From the NCBI GenBank assembly GCA_025453925.1, contig JALOPK010000001.1, positions 1 to 38,804 of the forward strand: 38,804 nucleotides of DNA, given 5' to 3'. Numbering within the stretch: the first letter of the stretch is position 1; each line of letters begins with the position of its first letter. Position numbers and translations under genes: made by a program. The notes beneath the pieces were generated by a model. The model did no database searches, was not told where the DNA came from, and was given only the letters and a program-made list of their open reading frames with translations. This DNA comes from Candidatus Eiseniibacteriota bacterium. GTDB taxonomy: Bacteria; JAFGKV01. This document shows, piece by piece, positions 26,961 to 34,625 of the stretch.

Positions 26961-27149
26961 ATGAAGCTGCTCTCCCTGCTGCTTGGCGTGCTGGGCCTGG
27001 TTTCTCTCGTGCTCTCGTTCTACGGGCGATTCTCAGGACCGTCGGTGGTGTTCCTGCTGGGGGACAGCGTCTCGTCCGCCATGCTGCTCCAGTTCGCAGG
27101 CGTGATGTTCTCCATGGGCGTGTTCGTCCGCGTTCTGGCTACGAAGTAG
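26961..27149 (+). CDS. Small membrane protein, 62 residues
   Basis: A 62-residue protein starting at ATG 26961 behind an almost ideal Shine-Dalgarno sequence (AAGGAGGA, about five bases from the ATG), which is the main reason to believe it. It contains two hydrophobic segments, roughly residues 3-20 (L-L-S-L-L-L-G-V-L-G-L-V-S-L-V-L-S) and 41-58 (S-A-M-L-L-Q-F-A-G-V-M-F-S-M-G-V-F-V), joined by a short loop with Y-G-R-F-S-G-P. It ends V-L-A-T-K. No family recognised. It is transcribed away from the glycan operon and lies 250 bases before the aminotransferase. It could be a small regulator or accessory of a membrane complex; there is no evidence for which. Confidence 0.65.
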   Translation: MKLLSLLLGVLGLVSLVLSFYGRFSGPSVVFLLGDSVSSAMLLQFAGVMFSMGVFVRVLATK

Positions 27150-27400
27150 GCTGTCCGGCGACGACGAGCGCCGGGGCCGCGGCATCACGGGACATTGCAA
27201 CCGGGGCGGAACAGTCCTGGAGGCGTCTTCCCGTCATTGAGACGAGGGTGAGGCCCTCAACACCCCCGGCGACCGGCTGTGGGCGCCGCCACGCCCGGTT
27301 GCGGGGGGATTCGCATACTTGACCTCGTGTCCGCGACGCCTGTTCTTGCTGACTTCGCCAGATTATCGGCAGTTCGTCATTCGGAGAGGGCCGCTTTTCC

Positions 27401-28573
27401 ATGATGTCCCCACACATTCCCGTTCCGCTTCTTGATCTCAAGCCGCAATACGCCTCCCTCAGAGTCGAAATCCAGGCCGCCCTGGAAAGAGTCGCAGAGT
27501 CGCAGCAGTTCATCCTGGGCCCCGAGGTCGAGGCCTTCGAGCGGGAGATCGCGGCATACTCGGCCTGCGCCTTCGGCGTGGGCGTTTCCTCGGGCACGGA
27601 TGCGCTGCTCATCGCGCTCATGGCCCTTGGGATCGCCCCCGGAGATGAAGTGATCACTACGCCTTATACGTTCTTCGCCACGGCCGGCTGCGTGAGCCGT
27701 CTCGGCGCGCGGCCGGTGTTCGCCGACATCGACCCCCTGACCTATAACATCGATCCCGACGGCATCGAACGGGTCATCAGCGGCAGAACTCGTGCCATCA
27801 TCCCCGTGCATCTCTACGGGCAGATGGCGGAGATGGATCCCATCGTGGATGTTGCCTCCCGCCACGGTCTCTCCGTCATCGAAGACGCGGCCCAGGCCAT
27901 CGGTGCGGAGTACCGGTCCCGCCGGGCCGGCTCCATCGGACACATCGGCACGTTCAGCTTCTTCCCCTCCAAGAACTTGGGCGGATTCGGCGACGGAGGC
28001 ATGGTGACCACGGCCGACGGGGCCATGGCCGACCGCCTCCGGATTCTCCGCAACCACGGAGCGAGTCCGAAGTACTACCACAAAGTCGTCGGGGGGAACT
28101 TCCGGCTGGATGCCCTCCAGGCCGCGGTGTTGCGCATCAAGCTTCGCCGCCTCGATGGCTGGACCGAGGCTCGCCAGACCAACGCGTCGAAGTACCGGCG
28201 GCTGTTCGTCGCTGCGGGGCTCTGTGACCCGGCATCACCTGCCGCACCCACCGACGACTATCCCGTCGTCCTCCCCGCCGAGGCGGATCGCCGACGGCAC
28301 ATCTACAATCAGTTCGTCATCAGGGCTCTACGAAGGGACGGGCTGATTGCCCACATGAAGGCGAGGAGCATCGGTCACGAGATCTACTATCCGGTGCCCC
28401 TGCATCAGCAGGAGTGCTTCGCGGATCTTGGCTATCGGCCGGGAGCCTTCCCCGAGAGCGAACGGGCCGCCGCGCAGACGGTGGCCCTCCCCATCTACCC
28501 GGAACTGACCGCAAGGATGCAGGAATCCGTGGTTTCCGCCATTGCCGAGTACTATCAGGCCGGCGCCGCGTGA
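27401..28573 (+). CDS. DegT/DnrJ/EryC1/StrS-family PLP-dependent sugar aminotransferase
   Basis: 390 residues, the normal length for this fold-type I PLP enzyme family, which aminates keto-sugar nucleotides. The opening [12 protein letters not shown] and [11 protein letters not shown] resemble the WbpE/WlbC-like branch. V-S-S-G-T-D-A-L-L holds the phosphate-binding residues, [11 protein letters not shown] the Asp that pairs with the PLP ring nitrogen, and F-F-P-S-K-N-L-G-G the Schiff-base lysine (K191). [14 protein letters not shown] is the usual downstream signature. It probably makes an amino sugar for the surface glycan. The usual partner 3-dehydrogenase and N-acetyltransferase are not in the window. 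The ATG at 27401 is followed immediately by a second ATG at 27404; either may be used. It lies 162 bases before the nucleotide-sugar dehydrogenase on the same strand. Confidence 0.93.
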   Translation: MMSPHIPVPLLDLKPQYASLRVEIQAALERVAESQQFILGPEVEAFEREIAAYSACAFGVGVSSGTDALLIALMALGIAPGDEVITTPYTFFATAGCVSRLGARPVFADIDPLTYNIDPDGIERVISGRTRAIIPVHLYGQMAEMDPIVDVASRHGLSVIEDAAQAIGAEYRSRRAGSIGHIGTFSFFPSKNLGGFGDGGMVTTADGAMADRLRILRNHGASPKYYHKVVGGNFRLDALQAAVLRIKLRRLDGWTEARQTNASKYRRLFVAAGLCDPASPAAPTDDYPVVLPAEADRRRHIYNQFVIRALRRDGLIAHMKARSIGHEIYYPVPLHQQECFADLGYRPGAFPESERAAAQTVALPIYPELTARMQESVVSAIAEYYQAGAA

Positions 28574-28735
28574 GCGGGTTCATCCCGCCGGCGATGGCCT
28601 CGTGGCGTGGGCCGGTCTGCCCCCGGCCTGTCCGGTCGAACATTGTGGAAGGTGGCCCGCCGCAGGACGACGGCTCGTTCGTACCGCCGGCCGCGCTCCG
28701 ATGCATGACAACTGACACCACTCGAGGGAACTCTC

Positions 28736-30382
28736 ATGAATGAAATGTCGACAAGTCCCGCAGGCGAAGCGTTTCCCCTGCCACGCAACGAAGACTATGC
28801 GGAAGAGTTCAAGCGGGTTGCCCGTCTCGTCGACCAGGCCCGGTCCGACGGCAAGGAAATTGTCGTGGTGATGGGCGTCGGTTTCGTCGGGGCGGTGATG
28901 GCCGCCATCGTTGCCGATACCCTCGATCCCGTCACCGGACGGCCCGAGAAGTTCGTCGTCGGCTGCCAGCGGCCCAGCTCTCGCAGTTTCTGGAAGATCC
29001 CCCTGCTCAACCGCGGAGAGGCTCCCGTCAAGGCCGAAGACCCCGAAGTGGCTCCGATGATCCGGCGCTGCGTCTTGGAGAAGAAGACCCTGACCGCCAC
29101 CTACAACAGCGATTGCCTTGCTCTGGCCGACTGCGTGGTCGTCGACGTTCAGTGCGACTACCGCAAGAACTCGCTGGGCGACATGCGGACGGGTGAAGTC
29201 GAGATGGGCGCGCTGGAGGCGACCATGCGCACGATCGGGGAGAAGGTGCCTGCCCAGTGTCTCGTGCTCATCGAGACGACGGTGGCCCCGGGGACCACCG
29301 AGTTTGTCGCATATCCCATCATGAAGAAGGAGTTCCAGAGGCGCGGCATCGAGACGGCGCCGCTGCTGGCCCACAGCTTCGAACGGGTCATGCCGGGCCG
29401 GAACTACGTGTCGTCAATACGGGACTTCTGGCGGGTCTGCTCCGGGTGCAACCCCGAGGCCCGCGAGCGGGTGGTGAGGTTCCTCACCGAAGTCCTCAAC
29501 ACCAAGGACTTCCCCCTCACGGTCATGGATCGGCCCATCGAGTCGGAAACCACGAAGATCATCGAGAACTCCTACCGGGCGACGATTCTGGCGTTCCTTG
29601 ACGAATGGAGTGTGTTCTCCGAGCGCAACGGGGTCGACCTCACGAAAGTGATCAAGGCCATCAAGATGCGGCCCACGCACAGCAACATGATCTTCCCCGG
29701 TCCGGGAATCGGGGGGTATTGCCTGCCCAAGGACGGCGGGCTGGGGCAGTGGGCCTACCATCACATTCTCGGCTTTGAGGACGACATCTTCAAGATCACG
29801 CCGCAGGCCATCGACATCAACGACACGCGCGGCCTCCGGGCCGCCGAACAGACCCGGGACGCCCTTCGGAACATGGGGCGCTACATCGCGGGGGCCTCGG
29901 TGCTGCTGTGCGGCGCCAGCTATCGGGAGGACGTGGGCGACACTCGGTACAGCGGATCGGAACTGGTTGCCAGGAAACTGACCGAGATGGGCGCGGAGAT
30001 CAGGGTCCATGATCCCTATGTTGATCATTGGTATGAGCTTGAGGAACAGGCGACATATCCGGGGCCGGGCCAGTCCTGGGCGCGGTTTTTCCGCAATCAG
30101 GAGGAACTCACTCACATCCGTGTGCAGAAGGATCTCGCTGGCGCCGCGCGAGGGGTCGAGGCAATCATCCTGGCCGTGCGGCATGCGCAGTATCTGGAGC
30201 TCGACCCTGATGAAGTCCTCTCCTGGGTCGGCGCGCCCTTCGCCATTGTCGATTGCTTCGGCATTCTGGATGATGCGCGGATTCGCCGGTACTTCGAGTT
30301 GGGGTGTGAAGTCAAGGGGCTCGGCCGTGGCCACATCTCCCGGTTGAAGAAGGCTGCGCGGCGCACGCCCGCCGGGTCCTGA
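28736..30382 (+). CDS. Divergent nucleotide-sugar dehydrogenase (UDP-glucose/GDP-mannose dehydrogenase family)
   Basis: 548 residues, about 100 longer than typical UDP-glucose or GDP-mannose dehydrogenases. After a 40-residue N-terminal extension the nucleotide-binding loop reads G-V-G-F-V-G (47-52). Catalytic features are present: I-E-T-T-V-A-P-G-T-T, S-E-T-T-K-I-I-E-N-S-Y-R-A-T with the conserved Lys and Asn, and G-G-Y-C-L-P-K-D-G-G with the nucleophilic Cys329. The acidic residue that normally ends strand 2 and binds the NAD ribose is missing: V-V-G-C-Q-R-P-S-S-R stands where V-x-x-x-D is usual. The V-P-T-P segment is also replaced (D-V-Q-C-D-Y). The enzyme would perform a four-electron oxidation of a hexose nucleotide to a uronic acid, feeding the epimerase at 36493 and the glycosyltransferases. 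A GAGGGA ribosome-binding site precedes the ATG at 28736. The family is sure; the exact substrate is not. Confidence 0.88.
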   Translation: MNEMSTSPAGEAFPLPRNEDYAEEFKRVARLVDQARSDGKEIVVVMGVGFVGAVMAAIVADTLDPVTGRPEKFVVGCQRPSSRSFWKIPLLNRGEAPVKAEDPEVAPMIRRCVLEKKTLTATYNSDCLALADCVVVDVQCDYRKNSLGDMRTGEVEMGALEATMRTIGEKVPAQCLVLIETTVAPGTTEFVAYPIMKKEFQRRGIETAPLLAHSFERVMPGRNYVSSIRDFWRVCSGCNPEARERVVRFLTEVLNTKDFPLTVMDRPIESETTKIIENSYRATILAFLDEWSVFSERNGVDLTKVIKAIKMRPTHSNMIFPGPGIGGYCLPKDGGLGQWAYHHILGFEDDIFKITPQAIDINDTRGLRAAEQTRDALRNMGRYIAGASVLLCGASYREDVGDTRYSGSELVARKLTEMGAEIRVHDPYVDHWYELEEQATYPGPGQSWARFFRNQEELTHIRVQKDLAGAARGVEAIILAVRHAQYLELDPDEVLSWVGAPFAIVDCFGILDDARIRRYFELGCEVKGLGRGHISRLKKAARRTPAGS

Positions 30383-30498
30383 GGGTCCCCCGGGAACGCC
30401 GTTCGACTGACGCGCGTTTTCTCGCCGGGATCAGGGTCGACCAATGATGCGAGGCATCGCCCGGCCCGGCCTGTGGACATGATAACTGGTATGCATCG

Positions 30499-30526
30499 CG
30501 CGGGCCCGCGATCGGCCGGCGATCGC
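30499..30526. repeat. Nested GC-rich inverted repeats
   Basis: Two adjoining inverted repeats lie between the dehydrogenase and ankyrin genes: the perfect 12-bp palindrome CGCGGGCCCGCG at 30499-30510, and arms GCGATCG (30508-30514) and CGATCGC (30520-30526) around a five-base loop. No T run follows, so a classical intrinsic terminator is not supported. The region could still form a stable RNA hairpin after the dehydrogenase transcript. Confidence 0.45.
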
Positions 30527-30676
30527 CGCGGCGGCCTCTGCCGGGTGAGCCGGAGTACGCTATCCGAGCGCCCGCGCCTTGCGCGCGCGGCCCTTCGGCG
30601 GCACATTCTCCCGGCTCTGGATACTGAGGGCCGTCATTGGACCTTCCGTTCTCGAACCGCATGATGGGGGGTACCC

Positions 30677-31723
30677 ATGTGCTCGCTCCGAAGGTCACGA
30701 CATCGCCTGCGACGCTCGATCAAGCATATGCTTGCCCGGCGACACGAGCGCCGCAGAGTGCTCAATATTGTCATCGCGACTTTGGCAAGTGCCGTCTTCC
30801 TGTGGGTCGCCGTGCACATCATACCGGGATTCCTTGCCCGGGTGGGAGAGAAGACGCTGGGCGTGGCCGCCGCAAAAGGCAATGCCGACCTGATGCGGAT
30901 CCTCCTGAGCCTTGGTATCGAACCGGGGACGCCCGATCCCTTCGGCCTCACGCCCCTCCACCGCGCGGCGTACCAAGGAAGGGTCGACCTCGTCGAACTC
31001 CTGCTGCAGCGCGGCGCCAACCCCGGATTCCCCGGCCAGGGCGGCATGACCCCGCTCCATCTGGCGACCATGTCGGGGTATGATCAGATCGTCAACCGTC
31101 TCATCGCGGCAGGTGCGCCCATTGGCTCAGAGGACACCAAGGGGAGAACCCCGCTCTTCTACGCCGTCGCCCGCAACTTCAGGCCGATCGCCGATTCGCT
31201 TATCGCCCACGGCGGAGACATCGATGATCGGGATATGCTCGGTCAATCCGTGCTGCACCACACGATCCAAGGAGGGCGGGTCGAATCAGCCGAACTCGCG
31301 CTCGCGCTCGGGGCCGATCCCGAAGCCGCCGACAGCACCGGCGTGCGGCCACTGCACCAGGCCGCCCGTCGCGGCCTGCTCTCCGTGATGGATCTCCTCC
31401 TCGCTCGTGGAGCAGAGCTTCAGGCCGAAGCACTGGATGGGCAGTCGCCCCTTCACTACGCGGTCAACGGGGGGCAACTGGAGGCAGCCCAACTCCTCAT
31501 CGAGCGAGGCGCCAAGGTCAACATACCCATGGACCGGGGCGTTACCCCGCTTCACGCAGCCGTCATTTCCCGCAACTACGAGATGGTGCGCCTGCTTCTC
31601 GAACGAGGCGCTGACATCAACGCAGTGACCGACAAGGGGTGGACTCCGCTTCACTACGCCGCGTCGGCGGGCGAGAGCAAGATCATCAAGCTTCTCACCC
31701 AGTACGGGGCTCGGTACACCTAG
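30677..31723 (+). CDS. Membrane-anchored ankyrin-repeat protein
   Basis: 348 residues. A strongly basic N-terminus (R-R-S-R-H-R-L-R-R) precedes one membrane segment at about residues 29-50 (V-L-N-I-V-I-A-T-L-A-S-A-V-F-L-W). By the positive-inside rule the rest should lie in the periplasm. Residues from about 60 to the end are eight or so ankyrin repeats of about 33 residues, with clear T-P-L-H-x-A-A consensus cores such as L-T-P-L-H-R-A-A-Y-Q-G and W-T-P-L-H-Y-A-A-S-A-G. There is no enzymatic domain, so it is probably a scaffold or binding protein. The ATG at 30677 follows a GGGGGG stretch; an alternative ATG at 30728 would shorten the basic tail. It ends 72 bases before the convergent ABC transporter gene. 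Its link to the glycan locus is only positional. Confidence 0.9.
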   Translation: MCSLRRSRHRLRRSIKHMLARRHERRRVLNIVIATLASAVFLWVAVHIIPGFLARVGEKTLGVAAAKGNADLMRILLSLGIEPGTPDPFGLTPLHRAAYQGRVDLVELLLQRGANPGFPGQGGMTPLHLATMSGYDQIVNRLIAAGAPIGSEDTKGRTPLFYAVARNFRPIADSLIAHGGDIDDRDMLGQSVLHHTIQGGRVESAELALALGADPEAADSTGVRPLHQAARRGLLSVMDLLLARGAELQAEALDGQSPLHYAVNGGQLEAAQLLIERGAKVNIPMDRGVTPLHAAVISRNYEMVRLLLERGADINAVTDKGWTPLHYAASAGESKIIKLLTQYGARYT

Positions 31724-31732
31724 TCATTGGAG

Positions 31733-31752
31733 GGACACGTTCCATCGTGTCC
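31733..31752. terminator. Hairpin in the convergent gap, possible bidirectional terminator
   Basis: A perfect 7-bp stem, GGACACG (31733-31739) and CGTGTCC (31746-31752), with the six-base loop TTCCAT, starts nine bases after the ankyrin gene stop and lies before the convergent ABC transporter end at 31795. Its position fits a terminator for either strand. No T run follows on either side, so intrinsic termination is uncertain. Confidence 0.4.
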
Positions 31753-31794
31753 GGATGGCATCGCCCCCAGAGGATTCACTGCCAGGGGCGGTGT

Positions 31795-33651
31795 TCAGCT
31801 CTCCCGGTAGGCGGCTGCCTGCAGCTCATACATGCGGGCGTACGTGCCGCCTCGCGCCACGAGCTCGGCGTGTGAACCCGCCTCGGTCACCCTGCCGTGT
31901 TCAAGCACATAGATACGATCTGCCAGGCGGACCGTGGAGAACCGATGGCTCACCAGAATCGCCGATCGTCCTTCCAGCAAGTCCCGAAAACGGCAGAAGA
32001 TCTCGTATTCGGATCGGGCATCCAGAGAGCTGGTCGGCTCATCCAGCACGATAAGCTGCGCATCCCGCAAGAAGGCCCGCGCGAGCGCGATCTTCTGCCA
32101 CTGGCCGAAGCTCAACTCCTCGCCTTCTTCCAGCCACTTGCCCAGCGTGCTGTCGTATCCCTTGGGAAGTTCGAGAAGGGTGTCATGAATGCCGGACTTC
32201 CGTGCAGCATGCTCGATGGCCGGATCCCGCGGGTCACGGATGACGTCGCCAAACCAGATGTTCTCTCTCGCGCTGACCGGGTACTGGGCGAAGTCCTGGA
32301 AGATGACGCCCATCTGGGCGCGAAGTTCCGTGGCGGCATACTCACGGATATCGCGGCCGTCAAGCGTGATGGCACCGTGGGTCGGGTCATACAGCCGGCA
32401 CATCAGTTTGATGAGCGTGGTCTTGCCTGAGCCGTTTTCCCCGACCAACGCGATCACCTCACCGGGTGCGATCCGGAGGCAGGCATCGGTCAGCACCTCG
32501 TGATTGTTGTTCTCGTACCGGAAGTGTACTCCGTGGAACTCGATGCCCGAGACCATGGGTCGCGGCACCGGCCGCGGCGACTCGGGGTCGACCACCTGCG
32601 GCTTCTGTTCCAGGAACTCGTAGAGGTTGGATAGGAAGAGATTCCCCTCGTACAGGCCCGCCAGCGACACCAGAATCTGACGGAGCTGCGAGAGACCCCT
32701 TTGAAACGCCTGATAGTACATGACGACCGCCCCGACCGTGAGCTTCCCCACGACGGCGCCTCGGGCGATGGCGGCGAAGGCCGCGAATACGGTGGCGGTC
32801 CCCGCAGTCTGCGCCACGAGTTCGGCCACCGTCTGCTTCCGTGCAAGGTCGAGCCGCTCCCGGCGGAGTTGGACCCTGAGCCGTCCGTAGCGGGAGCGGA
32901 ACAGGTCACCGAGCTGGAACAACCGGATTTCCTTGGCGAACCGGATGCCCGATATCATCCAGTCATAGAACGCGACCAGCCGCTCCGTGTTGGTGCGCTC
33001 CCGTTGCCACTTGTACATGCGCTCCGAGTAGGCAAGCTTCACCACCACCACGGGAGTTGCGGCGAAGAAGAGTGCAATGGCCATGACCGGGCTGAATGAG
33101 ACGATCAGCCCCAGGATCGCCAGCAGACCGATGGTGTTCTGCACAAGTCCGGTGAGACTGCTCAGAATCATCGCCGGCCGGCCCGCGCCTTCCCGTTTCG
33201 CGCGGTGCATGATGTCGTAGTAGGTGGCGTTCTCATAGTGGGCGAGATCCAGTTCCAGGGCCCGGGTCTGGATCACCGATTGCACGTGATCCGTGAGTCG
33301 TTGGCTCTGATCCTGGCTGACCAGCCCCGCCACCGCGCCGGCCAGCGCCGCGACCATGGCCACCACAGCCGACAGCACGATGAGGAACACCGCCTGATGG
33401 ATGTGAGCCATGGGATTCGGGTTGGCCAGGGCGACCGCGACCGCATCAACGATCCGTTTCATCAGATAGAGATTCACGATGGGCAGGATTCCCTGCACCG
33501 CCTGCAGTACCAGCGTGACGATGAGGTGGCGCGGACCACTGACCCACGCCAGTTTCACGGCCCGGTCTACCCGGAGGGCGAGTCGGAGTTTGTCCTTGAG
33601 CCGCTTCGGGCGGCCGTCGGGATGGCGGAGGGTTACTGCTTGGGCTGGCAC
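31795..33651 (-). CDS. ABC exporter, membrane and ATPase domains fused (ABC-B type)
   Basis: 618 residues: an N-terminal membrane domain with about six helices (residues 40-330) and a C-terminal ATPase. The ATPase has Walker A G-E-N-G-S-G-K-T-T at about 404, Q-loop V-I-F-Q-D-F, signature L-S-F-G-Q-W-Q (a Phe replaces the second residue of L-S-G-G-Q), Walker B L-I-V-L-D-E-P-T-S-S with E538, and the switch His in L-V-S-H-R-F-S. Half-size exporters like this dimerise and move lipids, peptides or drugs outward. The start is GTG 33651, three bases after the peptidase stop, behind a GGGGAG ribosome-binding site. With the peptidase and nucleotidyltransferase it forms a co-directional cassette like those flanking lasso-peptide genes, so a peptide or lipid-linked cargo is plausible. 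The cargo is unknown and no precursor peptide is visible. Confidence 0.92.
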   Translation of the reverse strand: MPAQAVTLRHPDGRPKRLKDKLRLALRVDRAVKLAWVSGPRHLIVTLVLQAVQGILPIVNLYLMKRIVDAVAVALANPNPMAHIHQAVFLIVLSAVVAMVAALAGAVAGLVSQDQSQRLTDHVQSVIQTRALELDLAHYENATYYDIMHRAKREGAGRPAMILSSLTGLVQNTIGLLAILGLIVSFSPVMAIALFFAATPVVVVKLAYSERMYKWQRERTNTERLVAFYDWMISGIRFAKEIRLFQLGDLFRSRYGRLRVQLRRERLDLARKQTVAELVAQTAGTATVFAAFAAIARGAVVGKLTVGAVVMYYQAFQRGLSQLRQILVSLAGLYEGNLFLSNLYEFLEQKPQVVDPESPRPVPRPMVSGIEFHGVHFRYENNNHEVLTDACLRIAPGEVIALVGENGSGKTTLIKLMCRLYDPTHGAITLDGRDIREYAATELRAQMGVIFQDFAQYPVSARENIWFGDVIRDPRDPAIEHAARKSGIHDTLLELPKGYDSTLGKWLEEGEELSFGQWQKIALARAFLRDAQLIVLDEPTSSLDARSEYEIFCRFRDLLEGRSAILVSHRFSTVRLADRIYVLEHGRVTEAGSHAELVARGGTYARMYELQAAAYRES

Positions 33652-33654
33652 CGG

Positions 33655-34317
33655 CTATCGCTCCCCGAACTCCTCGACCGCCCGGCGCAGGAATGCCTTG
33701 TCTACAAATGGAAGATAGACGTACCGGATGCTCCAGAGATGACCGCCGGGCACGTGTCGCCCGATGATCCCTCTTCCCATCAGCAGGAGGAGTTCCTGAC
33801 CCCGTGGCCGTCTTACCGCCAGCACTCGGGGGCGGGAACGTGCCGGGAGCAATGCCCAGAGACGGACGCCGGAGAGCCATCGTCCGAGATCAATGGCGCG
33901 GATCAGCCCGTACATGATCCGCCTGCGCACCCGATCGAGCCTCGCGTGCCTGCGCCGGATTCGGTGGTAGGCAAGGCCGACAGATCCTCCCCACACCTGA
34001 CGCTCGCGGCCCTTGCGCTCGACGGCGGTGACGCATCCGACGATATCCTCCGGCCGTAGCATCCACGGGTCCACGCCGCTCATGATGCTGTCCCCGCAGG
34101 TGACGATACCCTCGTTGGAGACTTCGATCACGCGGTGCGAGATGAGGTCCCCGCCCTGGGGAGACGAGAAGACGATCACATCGCCCCGCCGCACGCTGCG
34201 CTGCGCATACGGGACGATGGTCAGCACGTCGCCGGGAGCGAAGGTCGGGGTCATGCTCCGCTTGTAGTAGAAGAGCTGTTTGCAGCTTCCATTCACCAGT
34301 TCGTCGGATTCGGTCAT
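33655..34317 (-). CDS. S24/S26-family (signal peptidase-like) protein, Ser-His type
   Basis: 220 residues from ATG 34317. Y-K-R-S-M-T-P-T-F holds the nucleophile Ser21 in the S-M-x-P box of signal peptidase I. R-R-G-D-V-I-V-F followed by L-I-S-H-R-V-I places His61 where bacterial signal peptidases have the catalytic Lys, as in SipW/ER-type enzymes. The third box is G-D-S-I-M-S-G-V-D-P. There is no obvious N-terminal membrane anchor, unlike secretory signal peptidases; the C-terminal third is basic with a weak hydrophobic patch (I-M-Y-G-L-I-R-A-I). Proteins of this type accompany PF14907 nucleotidyltransferases and ABC exporters in RiPP-like clusters, where their role is unclear. The frame stays open upstream to 34431, but family similarity begins only a few residues before Ser21. 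Proteolytic activity is likely but unproven. Confidence 0.8.
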   Translation of the reverse strand: MTESDELVNGSCKQLFYYKRSMTPTFAPGDVLTIVPYAQRSVRRGDVIVFSSPQGGDLISHRVIEVSNEGIVTCGDSIMSGVDPWMLRPEDIVGCVTAVERKGRERQVWGGSVGLAYHRIRRRHARLDRVRRRIMYGLIRAIDLGRWLSGVRLWALLPARSRPRVLAVRRPRGQELLLLMGRGIIGRHVPGGHLWSIRYVYLPFVDKAFLRRAVEEFGER

Positions 34318-34625
34318 GGTTCCAGCGTCGCGAAGTGACGTTTCAGGGACAGTGGCATGGCCGACAGGAGGGAGGAAAGATCCTCCCCCATGCAGCAGGG
34401 ACAACTCCCATGGCGAATCACCCGCACTCAATGAGCAGCGTCACGAGGCCATTCGACGGCACACGCACCAGATGCCGGCGGGCTGATCACCCGACACGGC
34501 GAAACGGAGTGCCGGTCGTCGGCTGACCGCATCACGCTTCGACGGTTTGCCACGATCCCGGGCGCGAGGGTATCTGCCTTTGGGAGCCTCACAAGAGTAC
34601 ACCGACCGGCGTCTTTCGACAACGA
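34318..34625. other. Gap between nucleotidyltransferase and peptidase genes; no precursor peptide seen
   Basis: About 310 bases on the minus strand between two genes of the cassette, where a RiPP precursor would be expected. I examined short frames here. A 64-codon frame from TTG 34622 (minus) and a 22-codon frame from an internal ATG lack a ribosome-binding site, a leader motif and any core-peptide character. The stretch contains one perfect hairpin, listed separately. Confidence 0.4.
34370..34387. repeat. Perfect inverted repeat (7-bp arms, 4-base loop) upstream of the peptidase gene
   Basis: GGGAGGA at 34370-34376 and TCCTCCC at 34381-34387 pair perfectly around a four-base loop. On the minus-strand transcript the hairpin sits 53-70 bases before the peptidase ATG and contains a Shine-Dalgarno-like GGAGGA in its 5-prime arm. 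It could be an attenuator or an RNA stability element; the sequence alone does not decide. Confidence 0.45.

Noticed and set aside
34428-34622. Possible RiPP precursor peptide (64 codons, TTG start, minus strand)
   Set aside because: No ribosome-binding site, no lasso leader motif and no core-like tail; probably non-coding.
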